Shown here: positions 18,988 to 26,527 of the stretch, in pieces | How the letters are laid out: each line of letters opens with the position of its first letter | Numbering within the stretch: position 1 is the stretch's first letter | Source of the DNA: Acidobacteria bacterium RIFCSPLOWO2_12_FULL_66_21 | GTDB lineage: Bacteria > Acidobacteriota > Vicinamibacteria > Vicinamibacterales > 2-12-FULL-66-21 | Assembly (NCBI GenBank): GCA_001767455.1 | Contig: MELC01000023.1 | Span: 1-41,402, forward strand | DNA length: 41,402 bases | Direction: 5' to 3' | The notes under the pieces: generated by a model | Databases searched by the model: none | What the model saw: the letters and a program-made list of their open reading frames with translations, nothing else | What the model was told of the DNA's origin: nothing | Position numbers and translations under genes: made by a program

Positions 18988-20274
18988 CTATCGGCGCTCC
19001 GCGGCGCGCATTTCTTCGAGCGTGCGACGCGAGACGATCACGGGGTGCGCCGCGCGCGTGCGGGGCGTGGCCGGCACGCGGACCCGCCGGATGCGGCAGC
19101 CGCGCGGGAATGTCACCCCCGCGACGTATGGCGAGAGAGCGAGGCTGGAGAGCAACGCTCTTACTTCGCCGCCCGGCTCGGCCTGTGGAGGAGCTGGTAC
19201 TTTCGGCAGTTCGCGTCGTGCCCACAGCGACAGGGGCAGGAAGCGCAGCATGCCCGCGCGCTCTTCGTCCGCGTCCTCACGGAAGGCCGCGAACGGATCG
19301 CGCCGCGATTCGGTCTGTGGCGCTTCGTCCTCCGTCACTTCCTGGACTGGCGCCGCCGCCGTCACGGCCTCCGGCCTCGGCTCGTCTTGCGCCGGCAGCA
19401 GTGGCTCGGCTTCGATCTCCGTCAGCCATGCCGTGGGCTCTTCCGCCTGCGGCGGTGGCGTGTAGTCCTCCACCGTCACCGGTGGCGTGAAGTCCTCCAC
19501 CGTCACCGGCGGCGTGAAGTCCTCCACTCGGGCAGGTTCCTCCGGCTCGAGGAGCAGCGCGGGTTTCTGCACCGGCATGACTGGTTGCGCGGGTTCTTCC
19601 CGCGGCGCCTGTTCCTTCTGCTCCTCCGCCGGCCGATCCTGGCGCAAAACCGTAGCCGTAAGCTCCTGCACCGCAGCAGGTTCTTCGATTGGGGCCTGGC
19701 CCCGCAAGGGGACTGACCCCCTCCACTCGAATGGGGAGGCCCACGTGGTCGGGGCGGCGGGTGGCGCTTCCTCTACCCGCGCCGGAGGCTCTTCCATCCG
19801 GGCAGCCGCGACGTCATCCTCCGGCTCGGCCGCGCGAAGCACGAGCGGCGGCGCCGATTCCGACTTCAGCTCCTCGGCGCGATCGAGAAAGGCGCGCACT
19901 TCCGTCGCGAACAGCGTCGGATCGCAGCCGGGCATCGGCTGGGCTTCCTTCTTCCTGCGGAACTTCCCGAGCAAGCCGCCGCCCGCGGCCCGCCCATCGT
20001 CGCTCGCCGGGGACGAAGCGAGCTGCGGGATGGTGTGCGTCTGCAGGTGCTCGGCGCCGGCGAGCGATCGCAGATGAGCGATGAGCTCCTCCTCGTCGCG
20101 CGGCGAAAGCAGCGCCGTCAGAAGAACGACGTCCGGAACGCGCGCCGACAGCGCGGCAATCGCGGCGTCGCGCGAGTCGACCAGCACGAGCTCCGCCCGC
20201 ACCTCTCGCTTGATGACGCGTTTCAGGATCGCCGCCTGCCGCAGATCGGGCTCGAGAGCCAGGACGAGTGGCAC
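18988..20274 (-). CDS. Pseudo-receiver protein with long Pro/Glu-rich linker, Tad-locus associated
   Basis: A 428-residue protein with GTG start at 20274, supported by GAGG 7 bases upstream. Residues 1-80 look like a response-regulator receiver (LVLALEPDLRQAAILKRV, PDVVLLTALLSP), but the phospho-acceptor Asp is Thr53, so ordinary phosphorylation is unlikely. From about residue 90 to 370 the chain is rich in Glu, Pro, Ala and Val and probably disordered; it includes three copies of a VEDFTPPVT-type nonapeptide. The C-terminus is basic. Its gene begins one base after the end of the small membrane protein gene, so the two form an operon diverging from the Tad pilus genes. A scaffold or regulator of pilus assembly is plausible but unproven. 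No full-length family was recognised. Confidence 0.75.
   Translation of the reverse strand: MPLVLALEPDLRQAAILKRVIKREVRAELVLVDSRDAAIAALSARVPDVVLLTALLSPRDEEELIAHLRSLAGAEHLQTHTIPQLASSPASDDGRAAGGGLLGKFRRKKEAQPMPGCDPTLFATEVRAFLDRAEELKSESAPPLVLRAAEPEDDVAAARMEEPPARVEEAPPAAPTTWASPFEWRGSVPLRGQAPIEEPAAVQELTATVLRQDRPAEEQKEQAPREEPAQPVMPVQKPALLLEPEEPARVEDFTPPVTVEDFTPPVTVEDYTPPPQAEEPTAWLTEIEAEPLLPAQDEPRPEAVTAAAPVQEVTEDEAPQTESRRDPFAAFREDADEERAGMLRFLPLSLWARRELPKVPAPPQAEPGGEVRALLSSLALSPYVAGVTFPRGCRIRRVRVPATPRTRAAHPVIVSRRTLEEMRAAERR
19454..19534 (-). repeat. Three 27-bp coding repeats
   Basis: Three in-frame 27-base units (19454-19480, 19481-19507, 19508-19534) encode VEDFTPPVT, VEDFTPPVT and VEDYTPPPQ. The first two DNA units are nearly identical, suggesting recent expansion by slippage in the linker of the pseudo-receiver protein. 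Confidence 0.85.
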
Positions 20275-20275
20275 G

Positions 20276-20542
20276 CTATGTCCTCAACATGAACATCACG
20301 AGCACCGCGCCCACGGTGCCGAAGATCAGCAGCGGAGCGTTTTCGATGCTCTGATGGCGGACGGCGCTGGTGAGCGCATCGCCCAGATCCGCCGCCCGCG
20401 CGCCCCACGGCGCGAGACCGTTTCCCCCGGAGAACAAATCGTTGACGCGGTCGCGCACCCGTTCGTCAACGGAAACGAGCGTCAACAGGATCGCGACGAA
20501 CACCGCTGCCGACGCGACCGCCTGCCGGATTCCAAATTTCAT
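20276..20542 (-). CDS. Small membrane protein of the Tad locus
   Basis: An 88-residue protein starting MKFGIRQAVA. It has an N-terminal hydrophobic segment (AVASAAVFVAILLTLVSV), a polar middle (DERVRDRVNDLFSGGNGLAP...) and a C-terminal membrane segment (PLLIFGTVGAVLVMFMLRT). The polar loop is probably periplasmic if both ends span the membrane. It is the first gene of the minus-strand pair, one base before the GTG of the pseudo-receiver gene, and lies about 60 bases downstream of a predicted sigma-54 promoter. No family was recognised. Position and co-regulation suggest a Tad-pilus accessory role, which is inference. Confidence 0.65.
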   Translation of the reverse strand: MKFGIRQAVASAAVFVAILLTLVSVDERVRDRVNDLFSGGNGLAPWGARAADLGDALTSAVRHQSIENAPLLIFGTVGAVLVMFMLRT

Positions 20543-20613
20543 GGGCAACCCCCTGCTTCCCAGTGGTCCTTCCCGACGTTGTCGCCTTCGCAGGGCGCAG
20601 CACCATCCCTTTC

Positions 20614-20627
20614 GCAATCGATATGCC
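20614..20627 (-). promoter_or_regulatory. Predicted sigma-54 promoter (leftward)
   Basis: On the minus strand GGCATATCGATTGC has GG and GC separated by exactly 10 bases, the -24/-12 signature of RpoN promoters. Transcription would start near 20602, about 60 bases before the small membrane protein gene. The element closely matches the rightward one at 20876. Confidence 0.6.
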
Positions 20628-20875
20628 GATCGCGATCGCGGCGGGATCTCCCTCTAATTACAGGCAAACACTGAGGTCTCTCGAACCGCCACCCGATCCC
20701 GCCGCGCCGCCTCACGCCGCGCGGTCACGAATTTCGCGGCGCGGCTTACGAAAGTGACGAGTCGCCGTCGGCCGCCGGCGCGCTCCACACGACCTCGCGC
20801 GGAGGGCGCCCGCAGCGGTGAATCGCTGCAACGAGAACAACTTGCCTGCCTCCCGCACATGCCCGGACTCGAGCG

Positions 20876-20891
20876 TGGCATACCCGTTGCG
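20876..20891 (+). promoter_or_regulatory. Predicted sigma-54 promoter of the flp/Tad operon (rightward)
   Basis: TGGCATACCCGTTGCG matches the RpoN consensus TGGCAC-N5-TTGCW closely, with GG and GC 10 bases apart. Transcription would start near 20902, leaving about 100 bases of leader before flp1. Type IV pilin genes are often RpoN-dependent in other bacteria. The activator is not in the window. Confidence 0.65.
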
Positions 20892-21005
20892 ATATGGCCC
20901 GCCGTGGCGCGGCGAACTCGCCGCGCAGATCAACTCAAACGCGGCCGCGCCGCAACACACGCACCGCCACGCCGCAACACGGCGGTGCACACACTGGAGG
21001 ATCCG

Positions 21006-21188
21006 ATGTCTCAGCTCGTCACGCTCGTCAAGTCGCTCGGTCGTCAGGAAGAAGGACAGGACCTGCTCGAGTACGCCCTGCTCGTCGCCTTGATCGCGCT
21101 CATCGCGATCGGCGCGGTGACCGCGGCGGGCGGTGCCGTCAGCGGCATCTTCAACGCGATCGCGGGCGCGCTCGCCGGCGCGGCGTAG
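21006..21188 (+). CDS. Flp/Fap type IVb pilin (first copy, probable major pilin)
   Basis: A 60-residue prepilin. GGAGG lies 5 bases before the ATG. The leader ends in EEG and is followed by QDLLEYALLVALIALIAIGA; cleavage after Gly leaves the Glu-Tyr pair at mature positions 5-6, the hallmark of Flp pilins. The rest is small and hydrophobic (Ala/Gly-rich), as usual. The prepilin peptidase encoded downstream should process it, and TadA/TadB/TadC should assemble it into a surface pilus for adhesion. A GC-rich stem-loop follows the stop codon and may set its higher expression relative to downstream genes. Confidence 0.93.
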   Translation: MSQLVTLVKSLGRQEEGQDLLEYALLVALIALIAIGAVTAAGGAVSGIFNAIAGALAGAA

Positions 21189-21199
21189 TAGCTCCACCG

Positions 21200-21232
21200 G
21201 GTCCCGGGTGCCAGCCGACGGCGCCCGGGGCC
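21200..21232 (+). terminator. Stem-loop between flp1 and flp2
   Basis: GGTCCCGGGTGCC (21200-21212) pairs with GGCGCCCGGGGCC (21220-21232) with two G-T type pairs and a 7-base loop. There is no T tract, so it may be an mRNA-stabilising or attenuating hairpin after the major pilin gene rather than a full terminator. Confidence 0.5.
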
Positions 21233-21267
21233 GCTCGTCAGGCCGAATGACGTTGCAGGAGATGCCG

Positions 21268-21465
21268 ATGCAGTCACCGACCGCCGTGCTCGCGTTGAAA
21301 CGGATCTCGCTCGCGCGCTTCCGCCGATCCGAGGACGGCCAGGATCTCCTCGAGTACGGACTCCTGGTGTCGCTCATCGCGATCGTGGCGCTCGGCGCCG
21401 TGGCGGGGCTCGGAACCACGATCGTCAACGTCTTCTGGGGCGTCATTGCCGCCGCCAGTGTCTAG
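21268..21465 (+). CDS. Flp/Fap type IVb pilin (second copy)
   Basis: A 65-residue prepilin. ATG 21268 is chosen over 21247 and 21262 because AGGAG lies 6 bases before it. The processing site is DG followed by QDLLEYGLLVSLIAIVALGA, the same pattern as the first pilin. It has a longer basic leader (VLALKRISLARFRRSEDG) and a different C-terminus, so the two pilins are clearly diverged paralogues. It may be a minor or alternative pilin. The last 20 bases overlap the likely TTG start of the prepilin peptidase gene. Confidence 0.9.
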   Translation: MQSPTAVLALKRISLARFRRSEDGQDLLEYGLLVSLIAIVALGAVAGLGTTIVNVFWGVIAAASV

Positions 21466-21958
21466 CGCCGCGTTCGCGGCGCTCGCGGTTGGCACGCTCG
21501 CCGCGACGGTCGTCGACATCCGTTCGCGACGCATCCCGAACGGGCTGACCGCGACGATGTCGGGCATCGGCATCGGGCTGGCGGCCACGGGCGCCAGCGG
21601 CATCTCGCTCGGCGCGGCGACGTTCGGGTTCGTTCTCGGGTTCGCGCTGATGCTGCCGGGGCATGCGCTCGGCGCCACCGGCGCAGGCGACGTCAAGCTG
21701 ATGGCCGCCGTCGGCGCCATCCTCGGCCCGGCGACCGTCGTCACCGCCTTTTTGTTCACGGCGATTGCCGGTGGAATCCTGGCGGTCGCCGTCGCGGCGC
21801 AGAGACGCAGGCTCGCCGCGACGTTCGCAGGCACGGGACGGCTGATCGCCGCCCCCGCCGGTGTGAAGCAGCAGATTTCCGCCGCCGACATGACGCGGCG
21901 GTTCGCATACGGTCCGGCCATCGCGGTCGGCAGCGTGCTCGCGGCGCTGGTCGGATAG
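21446..21958 (+). CDS. Prepilin peptidase TadV/CpaA (A24 family)
   Basis: A 170-residue inner-membrane aspartyl protease that cleaves Flp prepilins and TadE/TadG-like pseudopilins. The two catalytic aspartates are in VVDIRSRRIPNGL (about residue 24) and the GxGD motif ATGAGDVKLMAAVG (about residue 80). The protein is short and lacks the N-terminal methylase domain of PilD, as expected for CpaA-type enzymes. The start is uncertain: TTG 21446 overlaps the flp2 gene by 20 bases; GTG 21458 is the alternative. No clear ribosome binding site supports either, so translational coupling to flp2 is likely. Confidence 0.87.
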   Translation: MPPPVSSAAFAALAVGTLAATVVDIRSRRIPNGLTATMSGIGIGLAATGASGISLGAATFGFVLGFALMLPGHALGATGAGDVKLMAAVGAILGPATVVTAFLFTAIAGGILAVAVAAQRRRLAATFAGTGRLIAAPAGVKQQISAADMTRRFAYGPAIAVGSVLAALVG

Positions 21959-21990
21959 GGGCGCAACTCGCAGCGGAACAGGGTGACGCG

Positions 21991-22416
21991 ATGTTCATGA
22001 AACGTTTTCGCAATCAACGCGGCGCGGCGCTGCTCGAGACCGCGATCACCATTCCGATCATTCTGCTGATCTCCGTCTCGATTTTTGAATTCGGCCGCGC
22101 GTACCAGACCTGGCAGGTGCTCACCAACGCCGCCAGGGAAGGCGCCCGCGTCGCGGTGCTGCCCGCCACGACCAACGATGAGGTCGTGTCGACGGTCACG
22201 AGCTACATGACGAGCGGGCGGCTGACCGCCGTCGGCACCGCCAGCGTCAGCGTCGTGCGCAACGTCCCGTTCGGCAGCACGACCGCCTCTCGCGTCACGA
22301 TCAACTACCCGTTCACGTTCATCGTCCTCAACCCGGTCGCGCAGCTCGTCTCCCGCGGCACCACGACCGGCGCGCCGCTGACGATGCAGGCTGCCGCGCT
22401 GATGCGGAACGAATAG
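21991..22416 (+). CDS. TadE-like pseudopilin
   Basis: A 141-residue protein with a short basic leader (MFMKRFRNQRG) followed by AALLETAITIPIILLISVSI, the prepilin-like processing site and hydrophobic helix of TadE-family pseudopilins, with the conserved Glu at mature position 5. The region FEFGRAYQTWQVLTNAAREGAR is characteristic. The remaining part is a small extracytoplasmic domain. ATG 21991 or the ATG two codons later may be used. It sits 32 bases after tadV and 14 before cpaB, within the operon. Confidence 0.88.
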   Translation: MFMKRFRNQRGAALLETAITIPIILLISVSIFEFGRAYQTWQVLTNAAREGARVAVLPATTNDEVVSTVTSYMTSGRLTAVGTASVSVVRNVPFGSTTASRVTINYPFTFIVLNPVAQLVSRGTTTGAPLTMQAAALMRNE

Positions 22417-22429
22417 GCAGGGACAACTC

Positions 22430-23284
22430 ATGCGCAACCGAATCTTCGCCGTGTTGGCCATCGCGATCCTCGCCGGGGGCGGGCTCGCGTACGGCACCTA
22501 CAACTTCATGCAGAACCAGCCGGTGAAGTCGGTCGCGATGGCGACCGAGCCCGTCGTCGTGGCCGCCGCCGATCTGCAGCTCGGGTCGGAGCTGAAGAAA
22601 GAGGACCTGCAGGTCACGTCGTTCCCCGCGGGCCAGACGCCCGCCGGCTCCTTCAAGGCGCCCGCCGAGATCCTCGGCCGCGGCCTGATCGTGAGCGTGG
22701 TGAAGAACGAGCCGATTCTGAGCGCGAAGCTGGCGTCGAAGGAAGCGGGCTCCGGCCTGCCGCCGGTGATTCCTGAGGGCATGCGCGCCGTGTCGGTGCG
22801 GGTGAACGAAGTCGTCGGGGTCGCCGGGTACGTGCTGCCCGGCACCCGCGTGGACGTCCTGGCGACGGCGAGTCCGACCGAGGCGCGCGCCGACACCACC
22901 TCCCGCCTGATTCTCTCGAACGTGCAGGTCGTCACGGCGGGCACGCGCATGGAGCAGGATCAGGACAAGAACAAGCCCGTGCAGGTGACGGTCGTCACGC
23001 TGCTGGTCACCCCCGAACAGTCGGAGCGGCTCGCTCTCGCCAGCACGGAAGGCAAGATCCAGCTCGCGCTGCGCAACCCGATGGACCAGGGCGCGCCGGA
23101 GACGCCGGGGATCAGGACCGCCGGCCTGATGGGCGCCGCGCCCGCCGTGCCGGTGCGCCAGGTGGCCTCGTCGGGCCGTCGCCGCGCCGCGCCGCCGGTG
23201 ACCCAGACCGCGCCCGTGCCGCCGCCACAGCCCACCGTCGAAATGATCCGTGGCGACAAGCGCGCGGCCGAAGTCATCCGTTAG
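22430..23284 (+). CDS. Flp pilus assembly protein CpaB/RcpC
   Basis: A 284-residue protein with an N-terminal membrane anchor or signal (FAVLAIAILAGGGLAYG) and a SAF domain (about residues 40-110: EPVVVAAADLQLGSELKKED, ILGRGLIVSVVKNEPIL). It is followed by the RcpC/CpaB domain (MRAVSVRVNEVVGVAGYVLPGTRVDVL) and a Pro-rich tail (about 235-284). CpaB acts in the periplasm beside the secretin and is needed for pilus assembly. The gene lies 20 bases before the secretin gene, the usual order. Confidence 0.92.
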   Translation: MRNRIFAVLAIAILAGGGLAYGTYNFMQNQPVKSVAMATEPVVVAAADLQLGSELKKEDLQVTSFPAGQTPAGSFKAPAEILGRGLIVSVVKNEPILSAKLASKEAGSGLPPVIPEGMRAVSVRVNEVVGVAGYVLPGTRVDVLATASPTEARADTTSRLILSNVQVVTAGTRMEQDQDKNKPVQVTVVTLLVTPEQSERLALASTEGKIQLALRNPMDQGAPETPGIRTAGLMGAAPAVPVRQVASSGRRRAAPPVTQTAPVPPPQPTVEMIRGDKRAAEVIR

Positions 23285-23304
23285 CCGGAAGTAGAGGAGA
23301 TCCC

Positions 23305-25284
23305 ATGAAACCCCGCGCACAGGCATTTCTCCCGGCGGTCGCCGCCTTCATCATCGTGATTCTCGTCGCGGCGCCCGAAGCGCGGCAGCAGCCGGCATTC
23401 GCCGGGTCGCCCGCGCCGGCCGCGCGCCCGGCGGACAAGCCGACGGACATCGACCTGCTCGTCGGCCGCTCGACGATCTTGAATGTCGGATCCACGATCA
23501 CGCGCGTGTCCCTGACCGTTCCGGACATCGCCGACGCGATGGTGACCACGCCGACGCAGCTGCTGATCCACGGCAAGCAGCCCGGAACAATCTCGTTGTT
23601 CGTCTGGGACCGCGCCGGCGCGATCACGTCCTACGAGGTGAACGTCCGCCGAGACCTCAGCGCCCTCGTGGACCACATGAAGCAGCTCTTTCCGGGCGAG
23701 TCGGTGACGGTGACCGGCAGCGGCAAGGACGTGATCCTCTCGGGGATCGTCTCGAGCAAGTACGTGATCGAGAAGGCCGCCGATGTCGCCTCCGGCTACG
23801 TCGAGAAGAAAGAGAACGTCGTCAACCTGCTGAAGCAGCAGGAAGGCGTCGCGTCGAACCAGGTCATGCTGCGCGTGCGGTTCGCCGAGGTCAGCCGCAA
23901 CGCGCTCCAGGAAGTCGGCGCATCGCTGTTCTCCGACGGCTACAAGAACCAGTTCGCGCGGACGACGACGCAGCAGTTCGCGGCGCCCGTCTTCGACAAG
24001 AACCATCCGAGCGCGGCACTCGGCGACACGCTGGTGTTCAGCGATTACCTCAACCTGTTCCTGTTCGACGCGAAGAACAAGCTCGGCGCGGTGATGAAGG
24101 CGCTTCAGGGCAAGGGAGTGTTCCAGAGCCTCGCCGAGCCGAACCTGATCGCGCTCAACGGGAAGGAAGCCAGCTTCCTCGCCGGCGGCGAGTTCCCGTA
24201 CCCGGTGCCGCAGGGCAACTTCGGGTCGTTCACGATTCAGTTCAAGGAATATGGCGTCCGCCTGTCGTTCACGCCGACGGTCCTCGGCGGCGACCTCATC
24301 AACCTGAAGATTGCGCCGGAAGTCAGCTCGCTCGATTTCAACAACGCCGTCGTCATCGAGGGCTTCCGCATTCCCGCGCTGACGTCGCGCCGCGCCTCGA
24401 CTGAAATCGAGATCCGCGACGGGCAGACGTTCGCCATCGCCGGCCTGATGAACAACACCGCGCTGTCGTCGATGCGCAAGGTGCCCGGCATCGGCGATAT
24501 CCCGGTGCTCGGCCTGCTGTTCCGCAGCCGCGCCTACCAGAAGGACCAGACGGAGCTCATCGTGATGGTCACGCCGCAAATCGTGCGGCGCGATTCGACG
24601 GGCGTGTCCGAAGGGCTGCCGTCGCTCGTCGAACCGTTCCTGGGGAAGCCGTCGTCCGCCATCGCGCAGCCCGCGCCGTACGTCGGGTCGCCGCGCTACC
24701 CGGCGGCCAAGCCGAGCGGCGGAACCGCAGCGGCCCCGCAGCCGGCTGCTCCGGCGTCGCCGGCCGCCGCGGCGCAGGCTCCCGCGCAGACCCCCTCGCA
24801 GCCACCGGCCGCGGTCATCGACTCGCGCCCGATTTCCGGCGCCGCGAGCGTGCCGGCCGCCTCGGCCACGCAGCCCGCGCCGCAGCCGGCGGCCCCGGTC
24901 GCGGCTCCCGTTCCCGTCAAGCCGACGAAACAGGAGATCGACGCGCAGAAGCGCGAAGCGGAGCGCCAGAAGGCTGCCGACAAGGCCGAAGCGAAACGCC
25001 GTGCGGAGCAGGCGAAGAAGGACGAGCAGCAGCGCAAGCAGAGCGCGAAGCTCGAGCAGGAGCGCGCCAGGCGCGAGGCTGACGCGGCGAAGAAGAACGC
25101 GGAGGCCTCCCGAAAGAAGGCCGAAGAGGACCAGAAGCGGCAGCGCGCGCTCGACGATGCGGCGGCGCGTCTGAAGCAGGCGCAGGCAGCCTACCAGGCG
25201 GAGATCGAGAAGGCGAAAGGGGGCAGCAATGACAAAGCCAAAGGTCCGGGCCGGAACGACCAAGCGCCCTCGCCCCGCCACTAA
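23305..25284 (+). CDS. Secretin CpaC/RcpA with TolA-like C-terminal extension
   Basis: A 659-residue outer-membrane channel for the Tad pilus. After a signal peptide (to about residue 27) come the pilus-secretin N-terminal domain (about 48-115, TDIDLLVGRSTILNV...), a BON-like region (about 118-170) and the secretin domain ending in ELIVMVTPQIVRR near 428. The core resembles ordinary CpaC. It then continues with a Pro/Ala-rich linker (about 449-537) and a highly charged Lys/Glu/Gln/Ala-rich coiled-coil segment (about 540-640) like the periplasmic helix of TolA. That tail is unusual for CpaC and could anchor the channel to peptidoglycan or partners. Codon use does not look foreign by eye. Confidence 0.92.
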   Translation: MKPRAQAFLPAVAAFIIVILVAAPEARQQPAFAGSPAPAARPADKPTDIDLLVGRSTILNVGSTITRVSLTVPDIADAMVTTPTQLLIHGKQPGTISLFVWDRAGAITSYEVNVRRDLSALVDHMKQLFPGESVTVTGSGKDVILSGIVSSKYVIEKAADVASGYVEKKENVVNLLKQQEGVASNQVMLRVRFAEVSRNALQEVGASLFSDGYKNQFARTTTQQFAAPVFDKNHPSAALGDTLVFSDYLNLFLFDAKNKLGAVMKALQGKGVFQSLAEPNLIALNGKEASFLAGGEFPYPVPQGNFGSFTIQFKEYGVRLSFTPTVLGGDLINLKIAPEVSSLDFNNAVVIEGFRIPALTSRRASTEIEIRDGQTFAIAGLMNNTALSSMRKVPGIGDIPVLGLLFRSRAYQKDQTELIVMVTPQIVRRDSTGVSEGLPSLVEPFLGKPSSAIAQPAPYVGSPRYPAAKPSGGTAAAPQPAAPASPAAAAQAPAQTPSQPPAAVIDSRPISGAASVPAASATQPAPQPAAPVAAPVPVKPTKQEIDAQKREAERQKAADKAEAKRRAEQAKKDEQQRKQSAKLEQERARREADAAKKNAEASRKKAEEDQKRQRALDDAAARLKQAQAAYQAEIEKAKGGSNDKAKGPGRNDQAPSPRH

Positions 25285-25305
25285 GGTCACGTGGGGAGGA
25301 TAGCG

Positions 25306-26475
25306 ATGGACAGAATCACCCGCCTTCGCCGCGACCAGTCGGGCATGAGCCTGGTCTTCGTCGGCCTCGGGATGATGGCGATGCTCAGCGCGAGCATGCT
25401 CGCCATCGACGTCGGCATGTTGATGACCGCCCGCAGCCAGGCGCAGAACTCCGCCGACGCCGGCGCGCTCGCCGGCGCCACGGCGCTCGTCTACGACAGC
25501 TTCACGGATCATTCCGCCGGCGGTCCCGCCGTGACGAGCGCCGTCGCCGCCGCGACCGCGAACCAGGTGATGGGCGGCAACGTGGCGGTGGGCCCCGCGG
25601 ACGTCGAGTTCCTCTACGGCCCGAACGGCCAGATGAACCGGGTGAGGGTGACCGTGTATCGGCGCGCCGATCACGGCAATCCCGTCTCGACGCTCGTCGC
25701 GCGGTACTTCGGCGTGTCCACGGCCGACATCGCGGCGACCGCGACCGCCGAGGCGGCGCCCGCCAACGCGATGACGTGCGTGAAGCCCTTCACGATTCCC
25801 GACAAGTGGATCGAGAAGCAGACGGCCCCATGGGACGGCGACGACACGTACGACGCGTACGACAACAAGGGAGTGCCGCTCGCCAACCCCGACATCTACG
25901 TGCCGGCGACCCAGAGCGGCTACACCGGCTACAACCAGGAATCCGAACGCGGTCAGCCCCTGATGATCCGCGCGAGCACGGGCAACAACATCACGGTGAG
26001 CTTCTACTTCTCGATCGCGATCGGCGGGCTCACGGGCGGCGCCGCGTACGACTGGAACATCGCGAATTGCAACACGACCATCATGCACTTCGGCGACCCG
26101 CTGGTGTCGGAACCCGGCGCCATGACGGGCCCGACCATCTCGGGCGCCGAGGAACTGATTGCAAAAGACCCCGGCGCGTACTGGGACGAGGGGACGAAGA
26201 CGGTCAAGGGCAGCAACGGAAGCTGTTCGACATGCGGCAGCCGCAGCCCACGCGTGTTCCCGATTCCGCTCTACGACCCGATCGTCTATGACAGCGGCAA
26301 GCGCAACGGCCGCACGGCCGACCTGGTCCTCGCGAACTGGATCGGCTTCTTCCTGGATCACGTCGACGGCAACGGCCTCTACGGGCGGATCATCCCGATC
26401 GGCGGCATCTACGATTCGTCGGCGGAAGCCGCGCCTTCGGGCGCGTTCCCGCTGGCGATCCGCCTGGTGAAGTAG
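25306..26475 (+). CDS. TadG-like pilus protein (Tad/TadG N-terminal domain)
   Basis: A 389-residue protein starting at ATG 25306, with GGAGGA 5 bases upstream. The N-terminus RRDQSGMSLVFVGLGMMAML, followed by SADAGALAGATAL, is the Flp_pilus/TadG-like N-terminal domain: one membrane helix plus the conserved DAgALAGA block. The rest (about residues 110-389) is a secreted-type domain with scattered Cys residues (TMTCVKPF, NCNT, GSCSTCGS) and no recognised von Willebrand domain. It is probably a minor, processed pilus component. The gene lies between the secretin and tadZ genes. Confidence 0.85.
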   Translation: MDRITRLRRDQSGMSLVFVGLGMMAMLSASMLAIDVGMLMTARSQAQNSADAGALAGATALVYDSFTDHSAGGPAVTSAVAAATANQVMGGNVAVGPADVEFLYGPNGQMNRVRVTVYRRADHGNPVSTLVARYFGVSTADIAATATAEAAPANAMTCVKPFTIPDKWIEKQTAPWDGDDTYDAYDNKGVPLANPDIYVPATQSGYTGYNQESERGQPLMIRASTGNNITVSFYFSIAIGGLTGGAAYDWNIANCNTTIMHFGDPLVSEPGAMTGPTISGAEELIAKDPGAYWDEGTKTVKGSNGSCSTCGSRSPRVFPIPLYDPIVYDSGKRNGRTADLVLANWIGFFLDHVDGNGLYGRIIPIGGIYDSSAEAAPSGAFPLAIRLVK

Positions 26476-26499
26476 CGACGGTGACCTGTGGACCGGCTT

Positions 26500-26527
26500 T
26501 GACTATCGACTAACGACTAGCGACGAC
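26500..26527. repeat. CGACTAN heptamer tract before tadZ
   Basis: Four 7-base units (TGACTAT, CGACTAA, CGACTAG, CGACGAC) run up to the ATG of tadZ and occupy the place of a ribosome binding site. The same heptamer flanks the palindromic element at 7173-7337. Confidence 0.75.

Noticed and set aside
20563-20757. A 64-codon plus-strand frame in the Tad intergenic region
   Set aside because: It overlies the leftward sigma-54 promoter, has no ribosome binding site and no conserved features.
23281-26361. A 1026-codon open frame on the minus strand
   Set aside because: It is antisense to the secretin and TadG genes and has Arg/His-rich low-information sequence without a family.
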